Source: Oligoflexia bacterium
Lineage (GTDB): Bacteria > Bdellovibrionota > UBA1018 > CAIMNF01
Direction of reading: 5' to 3'
Length of the DNA stretch: 6,953 nucleotides
NCBI GenBank assembly: GCA_903842755.1
Contig: CAIMNF010000574.1
Coordinates: 1-6,953 of the forward strand
This document shows, piece by piece, positions 6,139 to 6,953 of this stretch (positions within the stretch are counted from its first letter, which is position 1; each line of letters starts with the position of its first letter). Both the position numbers and the translations under genes were made by a program. The notes beneath the pieces are model-generated. The model searched no databases. It was not told the origin of the DNA and saw only the letters and a program-made list of their open reading frames with translations.

Positions 6139-6953
6139 ATGCACGCCGAAATTCCTAAAAAAACAATTTTTCTTTCCGTGATTCAAAACTACTGTTGCAC
6201 GCTAATTTACCTAGGAATTTGTTTTTTTATTTTTAATCAGCTCGCTTTTTACCGAAATTTATTGGGGACCGTCTATAAACTCGATTTTCTTCCAGGCACA
6301 CAGATCAGCGCATACACTTGTTTTTTAATTTGCTTTATGGTCTATGCCATTCTGCTCCTTCCATTTTATTTTTACTATCCTCAACTTAAAAGCAAAGCCC
6401 GCCTCGCTTTTTCCTACCTTTTTAAAAAATGGATCCAGAATACAACCATTCCTCTCCCCGAAAAGACCAAAGGGGAAAACGCCCTTCGTTGTCTTTTGGT
6501 AAAATTTTTCTTTGCTCCACTCATGCTCACTTGGCTTGGAAGTCACATCTGCAGTCTTTTGAATTCTGGCTTTGCAATGCTAAACTTTCCAGGCCCCTTT
6601 GAAAGCTTCAATCATTTTCTAGACCTATTCAATGCCCATGGCTTTTGGTTTACGTTTAATTTGATCCTTTTTGGAGATGTGGTTTTTTTTGCCGCCGCTT
6701 ATTTATTGGAAGCTCCCTTTTTGAACAACGAGATCATCAGTACGGAAATGACCCTCTCTGGTTGGATGATTTGTGTGATTTGCTACCCGCCGTTTGATTG
6801 CGTTCGCACCACTTATTTGCGGTGGGAGTCGACCGATTTTCCACAATTTGAAAACACCTCATTTCATTTAGTGGCAAACTTTCTCATCTTAATTCTGATG
6901 GGTTTATATGCCTCCGCAAGCTTTGCATTAAACTTTAAAGGGGGCAACCTGAC
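6139..6953 (+). CDS. Multi-pass membrane protein, probable ICMT/PEMT-like methyltransferase, N-terminal 271 residues (runs off right edge)
   Basis: Integral inner-membrane protein, very rich in Phe, Leu and Tyr. Seen: about six hydrophobic segments at residues 12-37, 57-80, 116-141, 168-190, 206-222 and 242-264, with a basic loop (82-101, including KSKARLAFSYLFKKW) after the second. The stretch GWMICVICYPPFDCV (208-222), followed by TTYLRWES and then LYASASFALNFKGGNL at the edge, resembles the region ahead of the catalytic domain in bacterial membrane methyltransferases annotated as isoprenylcysteine carboxyl methyltransferase family. The SAM-binding RHPxY-type motif that would settle this is beyond the window, so the assignment rests on recalled similarity. 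An in-frame stop at 6124-6126 makes the ATG at 6139 the earliest ATG start. It has no visible Shine-Dalgarno sequence. It starts 62 nt after the upstream gene, across a hairpin, so it is probably transcribed separately. Confidence 0.6.
   Translation, partial: MHAEIPKKTIFLSVIQNYCCTLIYLGICFFIFNQLAFYRNLLGTVYKLDFLPGTQISAYTCFLICFMVYAILLLPFYFYYPQLKSKARLAFSYLFKKWIQNTTIPLPEKTKGENALRCLLVKFFFAPLMLTWLGSHICSLLNSGFAMLNFPGPFESFNHFLDLFNAHGFWFTFNLILFGDVVFFAAAYLLEAPFLNNEIISTEMTLSGWMICVICYPPFDCVRTTYLRWESTDFPQFENTSFHLVANFLILILMGLYASASFALNFKGGNL

Noticed and set aside
6325..6546. Minus-strand 73-codon frame opposite the membrane protein
   Set aside because: The plus strand encodes clear membrane helices continuing to the window edge; this frame is polar and Lys-rich, as expected of the complement of hydrophobic codons.
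1..6953. CRISPR array, tRNA, insertion sequence or defence-system genes
   Set aside because: No regularly spaced repeats, cloverleaf-like segments, terminal inverted repeats, transposase motifs or nuclease/helicase motifs were seen on either strand.

Overview
The window reads as ordinary, moderately AT-rich bacterial chromosome from a Gram-negative organism. It carries a glutamate synthase gene, a LysR-type regulator, an SPII lipoprotein, two proteins with Sec signal peptides, and part of a polytopic membrane protein. Several short secreted proteins of no recognised family, plus a divergent lysozyme-like lipoprotein, would suit the Bdellovibrionota/Oligoflexia or a related lineage. That placement is an impression from gene content and was not tested by any search. 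I see no tRNA, rRNA, CRISPR array, insertion sequence or phage gene. There is no gene-free stretch longer than about 135 bases.

Layout. Positions 1-2542 (minus) hold the first 847 codons of a glutamate synthase large chain (gltB); the gene continues off the left edge. Just upstream of it, and on the same strand, is a 262-residue secreted protein of unknown function (2595-3383). A 135-bp AT-rich divergent region separates this from a plus-strand lipoprotein with a lytic-transglycosylase-like (SLT/goose-lysozyme-type) domain (3519-4286). That gene meets the minus-strand LysR-family regulator (4283-5140) tail to tail, with the two stop codons overlapping by 4 bp. A second divergent region (5141-5272) carries a dense cluster of palindromes that could be the regulator's operator. 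To its right is a secreted 267-residue protein with a glycine-rich hydrophobic segment near its C-terminus (5273-6076), followed by a strong hairpin (6087-6115). The first 271 codons of a multi-pass membrane protein (6139 to the right edge) end the window. It resembles the isoprenylcysteine carboxyl methyltransferase-like (ICMT/PEMT-type) membrane methyltransferases, but its catalytic half is outside the window.

How the genes relate. gltB is core nitrogen assimilation, making glutamate from glutamine and 2-oxoglutarate, and it has its own plausible promoter. The remaining genes look like a run of separately transcribed cell-envelope or secreted-protein genes. The one regulatory pairing suggested by arrangement is the LysR protein with the divergent secreted protein at 5273. 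Nothing here proves a new system. The best leads are the lysozyme-like lipoprotein, the four-cysteine secreted protein with a faint ADP-ribosyltransferase-like pattern, and the LysR/secreted-protein divergent pair with its palindromes.
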